A stretch of 64,000 bases of DNA from an uncultured Mollicutes bacterium. GTDB taxonomy: Bacteria; Bacillota_I; Bacilli_A; Acholeplasmatales; Anaeroplasmataceae. The stretch is from contig CAMELE010000008.1 in assembly GCA_945923475.1 (NCBI GenBank), positions 1 through 64,000 on the forward strand. The letters are read 5' to 3'. The notes under the pieces are model-generated. The model saw nothing but the letters and a program-made list of their open reading frames with translations. It ran no database searches and was not told where the DNA came from. Below are positions 43,204 to 52,984 of the stretch, in pieces. Position 1 is the first letter of the stretch; each line of letters starts with the position of its first letter. The position numbers and the translations under genes were made by a program.

Positions 43204-44122
43204 AATTTTTCTCCTTTATTATATATACTGGTCTACCCTTAGATTCTTTATATATTTTTTTAATATATGCTGATATAATGGCCATTCCATATAAAATCAA
43301 TGTCGATACTAAACAAATAACTGAGCTTAAGCTCATTAATAGAGGAATATTTTTACCTATTATTGCATAAACAATCATAAATGTTGCGAGCACAATTGTA
43401 GCAATTAATGTTAATGATGAAAAGAACAAATTTACCTTAAGTGGTGTAGATGAGAAATCCTCAATTCCTCCAATTGCGTATTTAGTAAGTGATCTAAAGC
43501 TCCATTTAGATTTTCCGGCAGCTCTGTCTACATTTTCATACTCTAACCACTTAATATTAAATCCAACCCAGCCAAAAATTCCCTTTGAGAATCTATCACG
43601 CTCGGCTAATTGGATAACCGCATCTACCATAGGCCTTGTCATTAATCTAAAGTCTCGAGCACCATCTGTGATTTCCGCATCACTAATACGATTGATTATT
43701 TTGTAAAATAATCTTGCAAATGCACTTCTTATTATTGGCTCACCTTTTCTTGTAACTCTTCTTGATGCGACACAATCATATCCCTCATTAACAATACCAT
43801 CATACATTTCCAATAATAGCTCTGGTGGGTCCTGTAAGTCAACGTCCATTACACCAACAAAGTCTCCAGTCGCATTACATAGCCCAGCATATAACGCTGC
43901 TTCTTTACCAAAATTACGAGAAAAAGAAATATACTTTATATTTGAATCAGTTTTCGCTAGCTCCTTAATAATATCTAAGGTTTTATCTTTACTACCATCA
44001 TTTACAAAAACATATTCAAACTCAGTATTTAATTTATTTACTATCTCTTGCATCTTACTATAATAAAGTTTTACACATGCCTCTTCATTATAGCAAGGTA
44101 CAACTATACTTATCTTCTTCAT
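43202..44122 (-). CDS. Family 2 glycosyltransferase, undecaprenyl-phosphate sugar type (GtrB/YkcC-like)
   Basis: A 306-residue enzyme that transfers a sugar to a polyprenyl phosphate carrier at the inner face of the membrane. The GT-A domain (residues 1-215) has VVPCYNEE, VNDGSKDKT, FSRNFGKEAA and the DxD-like MDVDLQDPPE. Two membrane helices follow (about 230-290), which is the GtrB/DPM1 arrangement. It is a lone gene between spoVM and rpmB, with its own terminator. No flippase or acceptor glycosyltransferase lies nearby. Confidence 0.88.
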   Translation of the reverse strand: MKKISIVVPCYNEEACVKLYYSKMQEIVNKLNTEFEYVFVNDGSKDKTLDIIKELAKTDSNIKYISFSRNFGKEAALYAGLCNATGDFVGVMDVDLQDPPELLLEMYDGIVNEGYDCVASRRVTRKGEPIIRSAFARLFYKIINRISDAEITDGARDFRLMTRPMVDAVIQLAERDRFSKGIFGWVGFNIKWLEYENVDRAAGKSKWSFRSLTKYAIGGIEDFSSTPLKVNLFFSSLTLIATIVLATFMIVYAIIGKNIPLLMSLSSVICLVSTLILYGMAIISAYIKKIYKESKGRPVYIIKEKN

Positions 44123-44207
44123 ATCTTCACCTTTTCTTAATGCTTTTATTATATCTTTTTATTCCTAAAAATAAAAGAGTTTTTAACAATAATCCCAATT
44201 TTTCACT

Positions 44208-44238
44208 AAAAAAAGAAGGCAAATCAATTTAAGCCTTC
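44208..44238 (-). terminator. Terminator overlapping the spoVM stop codon
   Basis: Stem GAAGGC/GCCTTC (44233-44238 with 44215-44220) and seven T residues on the minus strand. The stem starts inside the last codons of spoVM. Confidence 0.75.
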
Positions 44239-44312
44239 CTTCTAAATATGGTTTTAAAAAAATTAACAACTATACTAATAAAATTTGGCAGTTTTACAAC
44301 ATAAAATCGCAA
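44229..44312 (-). CDS. spoVM: SpoVM spore coat/cortex assembly peptide
   Basis: A 27-residue peptide, too short for usual gene callers. It has the SpoVM pattern: MRFYVVKLPNF, then a hydrophobic amphipathic helix and a basic RRKA end. Pro9 sits at the same position as the Pro needed for recognition of forespore membrane curvature. Translation starts at TTG with GAGGTG five bases before it. It lies between rpe and rpmB, which is its location in B. subtilis. It would anchor SpoIVA to the outer forespore membrane. Length, position, Pro9 and ribosome site all agree; I am fairly sure. Confidence 0.85.
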   Translation of the reverse strand: MRFYVVKLPNFISIVVNFFKTIFRRKA

Positions 44313-44345
44313 GCTAACACCTCGATTAATTATATGCTAAATAAG

Positions 44346-44984
44346 CTATAATAGACCTAATTGATGAATAGTTTCTTTTTTATCCTCCTGCTTAAATAGA
44401 TACGATCCTACTACAGCTATATCAACTCCGGCAGACCTAACCAATTTAGCAGTTTCAGAATTAATGCCACCATCAACAGAAATTAAATAGCTATAGTTAT
44501 TTTTTTTACGAAGCTCGTCTAGCAATTTTATCTTATCAAGACAATTAGGCATAAATTTTTGGCCCCCAAAGCCTGGCTCAACACTCATTACTAATACTAA
44601 ATCTAGCTTATCTAAATATGGTAAAATAGCCTCAACATTTGTTCCAGGCTTAATCGAAATTCCTGCCTTTACATTATGACTATGGATTTGATTTATAACC
44701 TCATTAGCATTACAATCAGCTTCTACATGAAATATAATATACTCAGATCCCGCATCAACAAATGCCTCAATATAATCCTGAGGTCTTGATATCATTAAAT
44801 GAGTATCAAATACCTGATTAGATACTGGTCGAATTTGCTTTATAACCATTGGACCAAAGCTAATATTTGGGACAAAATTACCATCCATTACATCTAAATG
44901 AAGCCAACTAGCGTCACTAACAGTTTTTATTGATTCCTCTAATTTTGTAAAATCTGCACTTAATATTGATGGACTAATTATCAT
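44346..44984 (-). CDS. rpe: Ribulose-phosphate 3-epimerase
   Basis: A 212-residue TIM-barrel enzyme interconverting ribulose 5-phosphate and xylulose 5-phosphate. Conserved blocks are SPSILSADF at the N-terminus, LHLDVMDGNFVPN, DTHLMI, MSVEPGFGGQ and VDGGIN. It overlaps rsgA by 11 bases. The rsgA-rpe-spoVM order matches sporulating Bacillota, without thiN. Confidence 0.97.
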   Translation of the reverse strand: MIISPSILSADFTKLEESIKTVSDASWLHLDVMDGNFVPNISFGPMVIKQIRPVSNQVFDTHLMISRPQDYIEAFVDAGSEYIIFHVEADCNANEVINQIHSHNVKAGISIKPGTNVEAILPYLDKLDLVLVMSVEPGFGGQKFMPNCLDKIKLLDELRKKNNYSYLISVDGGINSETAKLVRSAGVDIAVVGSYLFKQEDKKETIHQLGLL

Positions 44985-45909
44985 ATTTCTTACCTATTCC
45001 TTCTCGCATTTTTAAATAATTTTGATACCGTGTGTTTTTTATCCCATCATTAATATGGGCAATAACTCCACAACCTTTTGATGATGGCAAATGAAGGCAA
45101 TCTCTAAATGTACATGGATAATTTTTAAATTCAATAAACGTATCTCTTAAATCCTTCTCACTAGAAAAGGTCATTAGCTTAGAAAAGCCCGGAGTATCAC
45201 CAATTAAACCCCCAAAATACGGGTATAAATGGCTTCTTCTTGTCGTGTGCTTACCACGATTAAGAGCCAAGGAGATATCATTAGTTTCTAGCTTAAATCC
45301 AGGTATAAGAGCATTAATAAATGTTGATTTACCAGCACCAGTTTGTCCAGATAATACAGTAACCTTGTTTTGAAGCAATGGAATAATACCATCTGGAACA
45401 CCAACTAAGGAATTAGAATAAAAAACATCATAACCTATTTGCTCATAATATGACATATCACCTTTTATCTTATTAAGCTCATCATCTGAGCATAAATCAA
45501 TTTTTGAAATCACTATAAGTGGCTTTATATTGTTATATTCTAAATTGGATATAAATGTATCTAGTAACAGCAAGTTTAGATCTGGTCTCTTAGCTGAAAA
45601 AACTAATAAAATTTGATCAACATTTGCAATATCAGGTCGAATAAGTTCATTCTTACGAGGTAAAACATCATCTAGATAATAAGTATCTAATGTTTTCTCG
45701 TATGTTACTATATCGCCAACTTTAGGCGAAATTTTCATCCTTTTAGTACTTGTTTTTGTTGAATTTTTATTATCTGATTTATTAAATGAAGAGTGCTTAG
45801 AAACCTCCATATGGCGAAGTTTTCCCCTCGCCTTAAGTACGATTTCTTCTTGGTTTTCTCCAATTATTTTATATACGCCAGAATCTAAGCTAATAACACG
45901 ACCAATCAT
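44974..45909 (-). CDS. rsgA: Ribosome small subunit GTPase RsgA
   Basis: A 311-residue circularly permuted GTPase for late 30S maturation. Motif order is G4 (SKID) near residue 135, G1 (GQTGAGKST) near 192 and G3 (DTPG) near 238. The C-terminal zinc site has Cys-x7-His-type spacing in CTFRDCLHLP plus a later Cys. An N-terminal OB domain contains a Ser/Lys/Asn-rich insertion (about residues 38-62), which is unusual. It overlaps rpe. Confidence 0.96.
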   Translation of the reverse strand: MIGRVISLDSGVYKIIGENQEEIVLKARGKLRHMEVSKHSSFNKSDNKNSTKTSTKRMKISPKVGDIVTYEKTLDTYYLDDVLPRKNELIRPDIANVDQILLVFSAKRPDLNLLLLDTFISNLEYNNIKPLIVISKIDLCSDDELNKIKGDMSYYEQIGYDVFYSNSLVGVPDGIIPLLQNKVTVLSGQTGAGKSTFINALIPGFKLETNDISLALNRGKHTTRRSHLYPYFGGLIGDTPGFSKLMTFSSEKDLRDTFIEFKNYPCTFRDCLHLPSSKGCGVIAHINDGIKNTRYQNYLKMREGIGKKYDN

Positions 45910-45951
45910 ATTTTTACCAACCTCTATATTTTATTTTATCATAAAATATAT

Positions 45952-46641
45952 TTATTTAGCCACATAAATCGTTATTTTGGTCATACTATTTTTATATAAA
46001 ATCGTATTAGGCTCAGGTTCTTGATAAATTATTGTATTTTTATTTAATATAGAGGAAATAAAAATTGCTTCCAGGTCTAACCCATTATCATTACAAAGAG
46101 TTACTGCAGTATGATAATTTTGTCCTACAAGATTAGGCATATAGATTTTATCATTTACCTCTGAAATTGTTATATCAAGAGACTTTATATCCTTTAAATA
46201 TGAAGATGTATCACTCTGGAAAATTACTATGTTATCAATTCCTGAATCAATTTCCTTATAGATAACATTGTAGTTAATACCATATTCTTCCTTGTATTTT
46301 TCAAGCCTTTTGATAGCATCTGAGTATGATAGCCCTGTTAAATCTGCGACTCTTTCTTCCTCTTTAATTGAAATATATACTATAACCTTTTGGCTTTCCT
46401 TTATCAAAGAATTAGCTTCAGGAATCGTTTTGACAACTTTATTGTCATCGCCTGATTGATAGATTATTTCATAAACAATTTTACTTCCATCTAAAATTTC
46501 TTTTGCTTCTTCCTCACTTTTACCAGTTATATCTGGTACAGCAATTGTAGCTTCATTTTTCAAGGATGGATAAATTGCAAAGTAAAAAACAAACCCAAAA
46601 ACAGTTATCAAAAAAATAATAATTAACATTATTCTTTTCAT
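45952..46641 (-). CDS. Membrane-anchored PASTA protein lacking a kinase domain
   Basis: A 229-residue protein: one N-terminal membrane helix (residues 4-25), then three PASTA domains (about 34-95, 96-160 and 164-229; the third begins MPNLVG). It sits between rlmN and rsgA, exactly where PrkC/Stk1 and its phosphatase PrpC/Stp are expected. No kinase motif is present, and only 37 bases separate it from rlmN. It corresponds to the sensor half of PrkC. A terminator hairpin abuts the start codon and contains the likely ribosome site GGGTG. It may bind muropeptides or lipid II and act in cell-wall control without phosphorylation. Confidence 0.85.
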   Translation of the reverse strand: MKRIMLIIIFLITVFGFVFYFAIYPSLKNEATIAVPDITGKSEEEAKEILDGSKIVYEIIYQSGDDNKVVKTIPEANSLIKESQKVIVYISIKEEERVADLTGLSYSDAIKRLEKYKEEYGINYNVIYKEIDSGIDNIVIFQSDTSSYLKDIKSLDITISEVNDKIYMPNLVGQNYHTAVTLCNDNGLDLEAIFISSILNKNTIIYQEPEPNTILYKNSMTKITIYVAK

Positions 46642-46669
46642 AAAAAAACACCCAAATATATTTTGGATG
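46642..46669 (-). terminator. Terminator hairpin abutting the PASTA gene start
   Basis: Stem CATCCAAA/TTTGGGTG (46662-46669 with 46649-46656, one A-G mismatch or slipped pair), then seven T residues that run straight into the ATG. The GGGTG of the stem is the only ribosome-site candidate, so the hairpin could both stop rlmN transcription and mask translation. Confidence 0.65.
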
Positions 46670-46678
46670 CTTATTTTA

Positions 46679-47704
46679 CTATTTATTCATATGTTTGCTT
46701 CTTAATTGACCACATGCAGCATCAATATCAGCGCCTTGTTCAAGTCTTAATGTAACATTCATTGAACGTTTTTTTAGTGTATCATAAAACAATCGCATTT
46801 GTTCCTTTTTAGAACGTTTAAACGGCTTTTCCTTAACCTCATTATAAGGAATAAGATTAATATAGACATTTAATCCGTGAAGTAAATTTGCAAGCTCGTT
46901 TGCACATTTTACTGTGTCATTTAAACCATCAATTAAAATATATTCTATTGTAACTCTTCTGTTAGTAGAATCAATATAATCTGATATAGCCTTAACAAGT
47001 TCTTCAATGCGATATGCTTTGTTAATAGGCATTATCTGATCCCTTATTTCGTTATTAGGAGCGTGTAAAGAAATAGCTAAATTTGATTGTAGTTCCTCCT
47101 TAGCATACTCGTAAATCATTGGTACTAAGCCACATGTAGATACAGATATATGCCTTGCGCCTATTTCAAGCCCATGAGGATTATTCACAACATGTAGGAA
47201 TTTAATTACATTGTCGTAATTATCAAAAGGCTCGCCAATTCCCATTACAACGATATGACTAATCTTTTCTTGAATAGATTCATATACAGATTCAAGCTGT
47301 AAAACCATTTCTCCAGTGGTCAAATTTCTTAGCTTTTTTTTCATGCCAGATGCACAGAATGCACACCCCATATTGCATCCTACCTCGGATGTAACACAAA
47401 TTGATGTACCATAATTATGTCGCATAAGCACTGATTCAATCAAATTTCCGTCTGTTAACCTAAACAGAAACTTTTCTGTGCCATCAGATGATATTTGATG
47501 ATCTACAACATCATAAAGTTTAATTTCAAAGTCTTCCTTTAGCTTATTGATTACTTCCTTTTTAATATTTGTAATCTCATCAAAAGATCTAATATGTGAC
47601 CGATATAGCCACTCATATACCTGTGTAGCCCTAAAAGGCTTTAATCCAATTGATATAAAATATTCCTTTAAATCGTCAAGTGATAAATCATAAATGCTTC
47701 TCAT
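46679..47704 (-). CDS. rlmN: 23S rRNA (adenine2503-C2) methyltransferase RlmN
   Basis: A 341-residue radical-SAM enzyme that methylates A2503 of 23S rRNA and A37 of some tRNAs. The cluster motif CNMGCAFC is near residue 113, GEPFDNYDN follows, and the catalytic C-terminal Cys is in AACGQL near the end. GGTGAG precedes ATG. It is encoded ten bases after pheT, probably on the same transcript. Confidence 0.97.
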   Translation of the reverse strand: MRSIYDLSLDDLKEYFISIGLKPFRATQVYEWLYRSHIRSFDEITNIKKEVINKLKEDFEIKLYDVVDHQISSDGTEKFLFRLTDGNLIESVLMRHNYGTSICVTSEVGCNMGCAFCASGMKKKLRNLTTGEMVLQLESVYESIQEKISHIVVMGIGEPFDNYDNVIKFLHVVNNPHGLEIGARHISVSTCGLVPMIYEYAKEELQSNLAISLHAPNNEIRDQIMPINKAYRIEELVKAISDYIDSTNRRVTIEYILIDGLNDTVKCANELANLLHGLNVYINLIPYNEVKEKPFKRSKKEQMRLFYDTLKKRSMNVTLRLEQGADIDAACGQLRSKHMNK

Positions 47705-47714
47705 AGACTCACCA

Positions 47715-50087
47715 TTATGATCTTAAATGAGCATCAAGCAAAGCATCTAGACGATTTAAAATAGAATGAATTATTTTATCAACATCGCTAGTTTCTAGAG
47801 TTTTTTCCTTGTCTTCGAAGGTTAAAGAAATTGCTAAAGATTTTAAATCTTTACCTACATTTTCTCCTTCATACAGATCAAACACCTCAAGGTTTGTTAA
47901 ATACTTTTTACTAGTCATTCTAATAACATCACAGATTTGTTGACATGTAACATTTTTATTAACAACAATAGCTAAATCTCTAGATACAGCTGGGAATTTA
48001 CAAATTGATTGATATTTAAATTCTCTTGAAATTAAATTATAAATTTCATCTAAATTTAATTCAAATACATATGTATTATCACATGAATGCTCATGAGCAT
48101 ATCTTGGATGTAGTTCTCCTACAAATCCAATCATTTTATCATTTACAGTTATTTTAGCTGTACGGCCTGGATGCATATTACTTAATGCTGTGTAAGCCTC
48201 ATACTTTACTGATAAATTTAATTTTGCAAATAATAAATCAAGAATACCTTTAACTAAATAGAAATCAACAGGATTTTTCTTACCTTGCCATTTAGAGCTT
48301 GTAAATAAGCCATTAAATGCACCGGCAAGATGTAAAACCTCACTACTTGAAGTATAAACCTTACCAATTTCAAAAAATGATAAATCATTGATTTGACGAG
48401 ATTTATTATAAACTACAGTATTTATTAAAGAAGGAATTAGGCTTTGACGCATAACACTTCTTTCCTCGGTCATTGGCATTAAAAGGCGAATTGGTTCTGC
48501 ATGCTCCTCTGTGAAGCTATATAAATCATCTTCACTTGTAAGTGAATATGTAACAGCTTCATTAATTGTCATATTTGATAGAATTAATCTACAATTCCTT
48601 ACTAATTTTTGGTAATCCGTTAAGCCACCCTTATCATTTGTGCTTGCTAAAACTGTTGGTATATTATCGTATCCATACATCCTAGCCACATCCTCAATAA
48701 TATCCTGATAGCTTGGAAGTAAATCCATTCTTCTTGAAGGAATAGTAATATCATAATCACCAGAGCCAGTATACTCATAGCCCAAGCGATTAAAAATTGA
48801 TTCTATTTCATTATTTGATAAGGCTGTGCCTAGCACCTTATTTATCTTTTTAGTTGATACTAAAACATGCTTATTTTCGAAATCCTTTGCAACGCCATTT
48901 ACACCTGATAATACCTCACCAGAAGCATACTCTGATAGTAAATATGCGGCATAGTCTAAGGCTCTATTTACACGTACATAATCAATTGTACGCTCAAATC
49001 GAGTTGAAGATTCACTCTTAAGTCCTAAATGCTGACTAGTTTTACGAATTGAAAGTGGTTCAAAATATGCAGCTTCTAGGACAACATTTTTGGTCTCTTT
49101 TGTTATCTCTGTACTAGCTCCACCCATAACTCCAGCAACACATAATGGAGTTTTTCCATCAGTAATTACAATATCTCCTGCATTAAGTTCTCGCTTGTTT
49201 CCATCAAGAGTAATAATTTCTTCTTTATCCAAAGCCTCACGGACAACAATATTATCGCCAAGCTTATCTGCATCAAAGCTATGCAAAGGTTGACCAAGTT
49301 CCATTAATACATAGTTTGTAATATCTACTACGTTATTAATTGGACGTATTCCTGAAGCAATTAGTCTTGCTTTTATAAATTCTGGTGATGAGGCTATTTT
49401 AACGTTTTCAATTTTTCTAGTTAAATATTTAGGGCATTTGTCCGTTAATACTGAAACCTTAACAGGATTCTTCTTAGAAACCTCTTTTAGACTAAATTCT
49501 TTAGTCTTAACCTTCTTGTTAAGTGTGGCAGCTAAATCATATGCAACACCCTCAATAGACAATAAATCTGAACGATTAGATGTTAAATCAAGGTCATATA
49601 CATAATCATTTAGTCCAAAATACTCAAGAGGGTTTTCTCCAACAGGAGCATCTTCTGGTAGCAAATAAATACCATCCTTATATGCTTCTTCTACAAACAT
49701 TTCTTTAATTCCAAGTTCTTGAAGAGAACAGCACATACCATTTGATTCAACACCACGAATCTTTGATTCCTTAATTTTGAAATCTCCTGGTAAAACAGCT
49801 CCTGGTAAAGCTACAATAACCTTTTTACCTTGACTCATATTAGGCGCACCACAAACAATTTGAGAAATAACGCCTGGTTTTATTTCAATTTGACAAATAT
49901 GAAGATGATCACTATCAGGATGTTCAATGCATTCCTTTACATATCCAATTGTTAAATTTGTATTTTTAACTAGTTCATATGCTTCCTCAATTTCTGTCAT
50001 ATGGAAAGATATTTCATTAAATAATTCTTCATTTGAATAATCACTTAAATCCAAATAGTCTTTAAGCCAATTAGTAGAAACCTTCAT
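47715..50087 (-). CDS. pheT: Phenylalanyl-tRNA synthetase beta subunit
   Basis: A 790-residue subunit: tRNA-binding (EMAP-like) domain in residues 40-150, B5 and B3/B4 domains with VVDITNYVLME and SIRKTSQHLG near the middle, and an FDX-ACB anticodon-binding domain at the C-terminus (FPAVSRDLAIVV). It follows pheS by one base and depends on the same T-box. Confidence 0.98.
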   Translation of the reverse strand: MKVSTNWLKDYLDLSDYSNEELFNEISFHMTEIEEAYELVKNTNLTIGYVKECIEHPDSDHLHICQIEIKPGVISQIVCGAPNMSQGKKVIVALPGAVLPGDFKIKESKIRGVESNGMCCSLQELGIKEMFVEEAYKDGIYLLPEDAPVGENPLEYFGLNDYVYDLDLTSNRSDLLSIEGVAYDLAATLNKKVKTKEFSLKEVSKKNPVKVSVLTDKCPKYLTRKIENVKIASSPEFIKARLIASGIRPINNVVDITNYVLMELGQPLHSFDADKLGDNIVVREALDKEEIITLDGNKRELNAGDIVITDGKTPLCVAGVMGGASTEITKETKNVVLEAAYFEPLSIRKTSQHLGLKSESSTRFERTIDYVRVNRALDYAAYLLSEYASGEVLSGVNGVAKDFENKHVLVSTKKINKVLGTALSNNEIESIFNRLGYEYTGSGDYDITIPSRRMDLLPSYQDIIEDVARMYGYDNIPTVLASTNDKGGLTDYQKLVRNCRLILSNMTINEAVTYSLTSEDDLYSFTEEHAEPIRLLMPMTEERSVMRQSLIPSLINTVVYNKSRQINDLSFFEIGKVYTSSSEVLHLAGAFNGLFTSSKWQGKKNPVDFYLVKGILDLLFAKLNLSVKYEAYTALSNMHPGRTAKITVNDKMIGFVGELHPRYAHEHSCDNTYVFELNLDEIYNLISREFKYQSICKFPAVSRDLAIVVNKNVTCQQICDVIRMTSKKYLTNLEVFDLYEGENVGKDLKSLAISLTFEDKEKTLETSDVDKIIHSILNRLDALLDAHLRS

Positions 50088-50088
50088 A

Positions 50089-51129
50089 TTATTTTACCTC
50101 CTTGAATTGGTGTAAGAATCTTAGATCATTAGTGTAGAAATTACGGATATCATCAATTCCGTACTTAAGCATACAAACGCGCTCAACACCAACACCAAAT
50201 GCAAATCCTTGAATTTTTTCAGGATCATAGCCTGACATCCTTAGTACATTATCATTAACCATACCTGCACCTAGTACCTCAATCCAACCTGTACCTTTAC
50301 ATGTTGGACATCCCTTACCATTGCATCTAGAGCATGAAACATCAACCTCTACTGATGGCTCTGTAAAAGGGAAGAATGATGGACGAAGGCGAATTTTGTG
50401 GTCTTCTCCGAACATCTTTTTAGCTATTGCAAGTAATGCACCCTTAAGATTAGCTAATGATATATCCTCACCTAAAACTAGGCCTTCAAATTGCATAAAC
50501 TGATGAGAGTGAGTGGCATCATCGGCATCACGGCGATAAACCTTTCCTGGACACACAATCTTAATAGGAGCACCACCCTTTTTTTCCATTGTTCTAGCCT
50601 GAACAGGAGAAGTTTGACTTCTTAGCAAATGCTCAGGATCAATATAGAATGTATCTTGCATATCGCGAGCAGGATGCCCCTTAGGTAGATTTAATTTTTC
50701 AAAACAATATTCATCCGTTTCAATTTCAGGGCCTTCTGCAATCTCGTAACCCATACTAATGAATAAATCCTCTAAATCCATAATTGTTTGATTTAATGGA
50801 TGAATCGAACCAACATTAGCGGATACACCAGGCAATGTAACATCAATTGTTTCCGATGCAAGGCGTGCATTGATCTCCTCCTCTTTTAATACATCTAGCT
50901 TTTCATCAAATGCAGTTTCTAGCTCCTGCTTATAGGAATTAGAAATCATACCGACCTCTTTACGCTCATCAATTGATAAATTACGCATATTAGACATAAT
51001 TTGGGCAAATGGTCCTTTTTTACCTAATACTGTAGCCTTTTCATTCAAAAGCTCAACCTTGTTTTTAATTGACTTAAGACGTTCAATTGTACTCCTCTTA
51101 AGCTCTTCAAGTTCATCTTTAATAGACAT
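50089..51129 (-). CDS. pheS: Phenylalanyl-tRNA synthetase alpha subunit
   Basis: A 346-residue catalytic subunit. An N-terminal coiled coil for tRNA binding (residues 1-85) is followed by the class II core with [20 protein letters not shown] and the C-terminal [11 protein letters not shown] motif 3. A Cys-rich segment ([12 protein letters not shown]) typical of Bacillota PheS is present. A T-box leader lies upstream. Confidence 0.98.
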   Translation of the reverse strand: MSIKDELEELKRSTIERLKSIKNKVELLNEKATVLGKKGPFAQIMSNMRNLSIDERKEVGMISNSYKQELETAFDEKLDVLKEEEINARLASETIDVTLPGVSANVGSIHPLNQTIMDLEDLFISMGYEIAEGPEIETDEYCFEKLNLPKGHPARDMQDTFYIDPEHLLRSQTSPVQARTMEKKGGAPIKIVCPGKVYRRDADDATHSHQFMQFEGLVLGEDISLANLKGALLAIAKKMFGEDHKIRLRPSFFPFTEPSVEVDVSCSRCNGKGCPTCKGTGWIEVLGAGMVNDNVLRMSGYDPEKIQGFAFGVGVERVCMLKYGIDDIRNFYTNDLRFLHQFKEVK

Positions 51130-51143
51130 ATTTAATTCCTCCT

Positions 51144-51362
51144 AAAAAATAAAAAAGTCATCCTTAATCTAAGGACGACATTATCGCGGTACCACCTTAG
51201 TTCAGAATAAAATTATTCTGCCCTCAACTTACCTTAACGCGGTATAACGGGCTTGATTAGAGCCACTAAAAAGTGAATTCAAATAGTATGCAATAGGACT
51301 TTCACCAACCGTCCTCTCTCTAAATAACAAAAGCTATTCTACTAGTCTTTTTTTCGTATTAT
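51144..51362 (-). promoter_or_regulatory. Phe-specific T-box leader
   Basis: On the minus strand: GGTTGGTGAAAGTCC stem I elements, a specifier region reading GAA-TTC-ACT (TTC = Phe), the T-box AAGGTGGTACCGCG (51185-51198), and a terminator stem GTCGTCCTT/AAGGATGAC (51157-51179) with six T residues. It controls pheST by sensing uncharged tRNA-Phe. Confidence 0.92.
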
Positions 51363-51373
51363 TATTCTATATA

Positions 51374-51402
51374 ATTATAAACTATTTTAATTTTTTTTCA
51401 AG
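51374..51402 (-). promoter_or_regulatory. pheST promoter
   Basis: -35 TTGAAA, 16-bp spacer, -10 TATAAT on the minus strand, just upstream of the T-box leader. Confidence 0.65.
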
Positions 51403-51421
51403 GGATAAAACCTATTTTACC

Positions 51422-51451
51422 AAAAAAAATGGGATTCCATTTGAAATCCCA
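51422..51451 (-). terminator. Terminator of the Wzz-like gene
   Basis: Stem TGGGATT/AATCCCA (51430-51436 with 51445-51451) followed by eight T residues on the minus strand. Confidence 0.85.
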
Positions 51452-51457
51452 AATATA

Positions 51458-52849
51458 TTAATTTTGTTTGTTTTCTTCTAGTAAAGCTTTTTCTTCTTTT
51501 TTACATTTGACATAACCGTAAATCCAAGCAACTCCAACAAATCCTACTAATGCTACTACCACAGTTACACCAAGAGTCATAATACTACTCATTCCACCAG
51601 TTACTGCAATAACGTTAGAATTCACATAATACACATACATATTTCTTGTAGTTATCTCTTTATAAACCTTATCATATGTTATTGTTTCTTCAACTAGCCT
51701 TGTATAAATGTTATCTAGTCTTTCTGCAAATGCTGCATTATCCTCATCAGATAAATTATTTAATGCATCAATCTTAATGTTTAGTTTTCTTTGCTCCTCT
51801 TCGTTAGCAATAATGTCAAATTCCAAAGAAGTCTTTTGATTTAATAATGTATCATTTAATTGAGTTAATAATGATAAAATTTGATCAGTCGCAACTATTG
51901 AGCCACTTCCAATATTATTTAAGGCAGCCTTAGCCTCTTCATATGTAGTATTAACGGATGCTAATTTCTTTTCTAAAAGCTCATGCTCCTTAACCAAATC
52001 ATCCATTTGAAGTTCGTATCTTTGTTTAGCCAAAGTCTTATCATTTACATAACCTTTTTGACGAAGCTCAGTTCCCATAGTTGAATAATTTTGAGTAGTT
52101 AAGAAATCACTAATTCTTGCATTTATAGCTGCGAAATTATATGTTTTTCCATCAATCACATATTGAGTACCATTAACGACTCCATTAAAGCTACTATAAC
52201 CATTTTGTAATAAGCTTATTTGGTTAGATAAATACTCAAGTTTTGTATCAAAGCTTTGAACCACTTCATACATATCTAAATTTGTAGTAAAGTCTAAAGT
52301 TTGAATCATTTTCTTTGTTTTTGCAAGAGGAAGCTCGATTAATGCTTTAGCAAATGCTCTAGCTTGTATACCTGATTTGAATGCACTTTTTGGCATCTCA
52401 ATTATATAATGAGTAGCTTTAAGCTCAGGTTCTGTTGTAGTATCAGCTACATTTTCCCAATAGATTCTTTTCCTATCAACTCTAAAAAGATTACTTGAAT
52501 ATAATTCATCCAAATCAATTGTTGAAAAGTCGACACTATTCTCATCTGCAGCTAGTGCTTCTTTGTTTTTAGCTACTACCTCATTAACGCTTTCTTCAAG
52601 AATAATATCTTGATATGTAAACCTTGAGCCATCAATATAGGAACCATTATCTAGTCCTGGAACACTTGAATAATCAAATTCAACTTCATATATTTCAGAT
52701 TGAGGACCAATAACTAATGCAAGCATTATAAATAAGATAATTCCTAAAACTGCAGCAGTAATTAATCCTGGAATTTTACCACGCCATATCCAATGGAATA
52801 TATCTCCTAAAGAAACTCCACTTTCTTCTATATTCTTATTTTCTTCCAT
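51458..52849 (-). CDS. Wzz-like coiled-coil membrane protein
   Basis: A 463-residue protein with one membrane helix near the N-terminus (residues 29-50) and one near the C-terminus (about 423-447). A long extracytoplasmic region with predicted coiled coil (residues 185-390) lies between them. This hairpin topology is that of chain-length determinant (Wzz/YveK) proteins. No tyrosine kinase, polymerase or glycosyltransferase cluster is adjacent, so a polysaccharide role is only suggested. It has a separate terminator. Confidence 0.65.
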   Translation of the reverse strand: MEENKNIEESGVSLGDIFHWIWRGKIPGLITAAVLGIILFIMLALVIGPQSEIYEVEFDYSSVPGLDNGSYIDGSRFTYQDIILEESVNEVVAKNKEALAADENSVDFSTIDLDELYSSNLFRVDRKRIYWENVADTTTEPELKATHYIIEMPKSAFKSGIQARAFAKALIELPLAKTKKMIQTLDFTTNLDMYEVVQSFDTKLEYLSNQISLLQNGYSSFNGVVNGTQYVIDGKTYNFAAINARISDFLTTQNYSTMGTELRQKGYVNDKTLAKQRYELQMDDLVKEHELLEKKLASVNTTYEEAKAALNNIGSGSIVATDQILSLLTQLNDTLLNQKTSLEFDIIANEEEQRKLNIKIDALNNLSDEDNAAFAERLDNIYTRLVEETITYDKVYKEITTRNMYVYYVNSNVIAVTGGMSSIMTLGVTVVVALVGFVGVAWIYGYVKCKKEEKALLEENKQN

Positions 52850-52984
52850 AAAATCACCATTGTATTATATACTTAATACTACCCTTTCAACAGTTTATAT
52901 TCTTATTATACCATTAACAAATGCAATTTAAAATACATTTTTTTACCATTTTCGCATGTTATATTTAGTTCTATAGTTTTAAAT

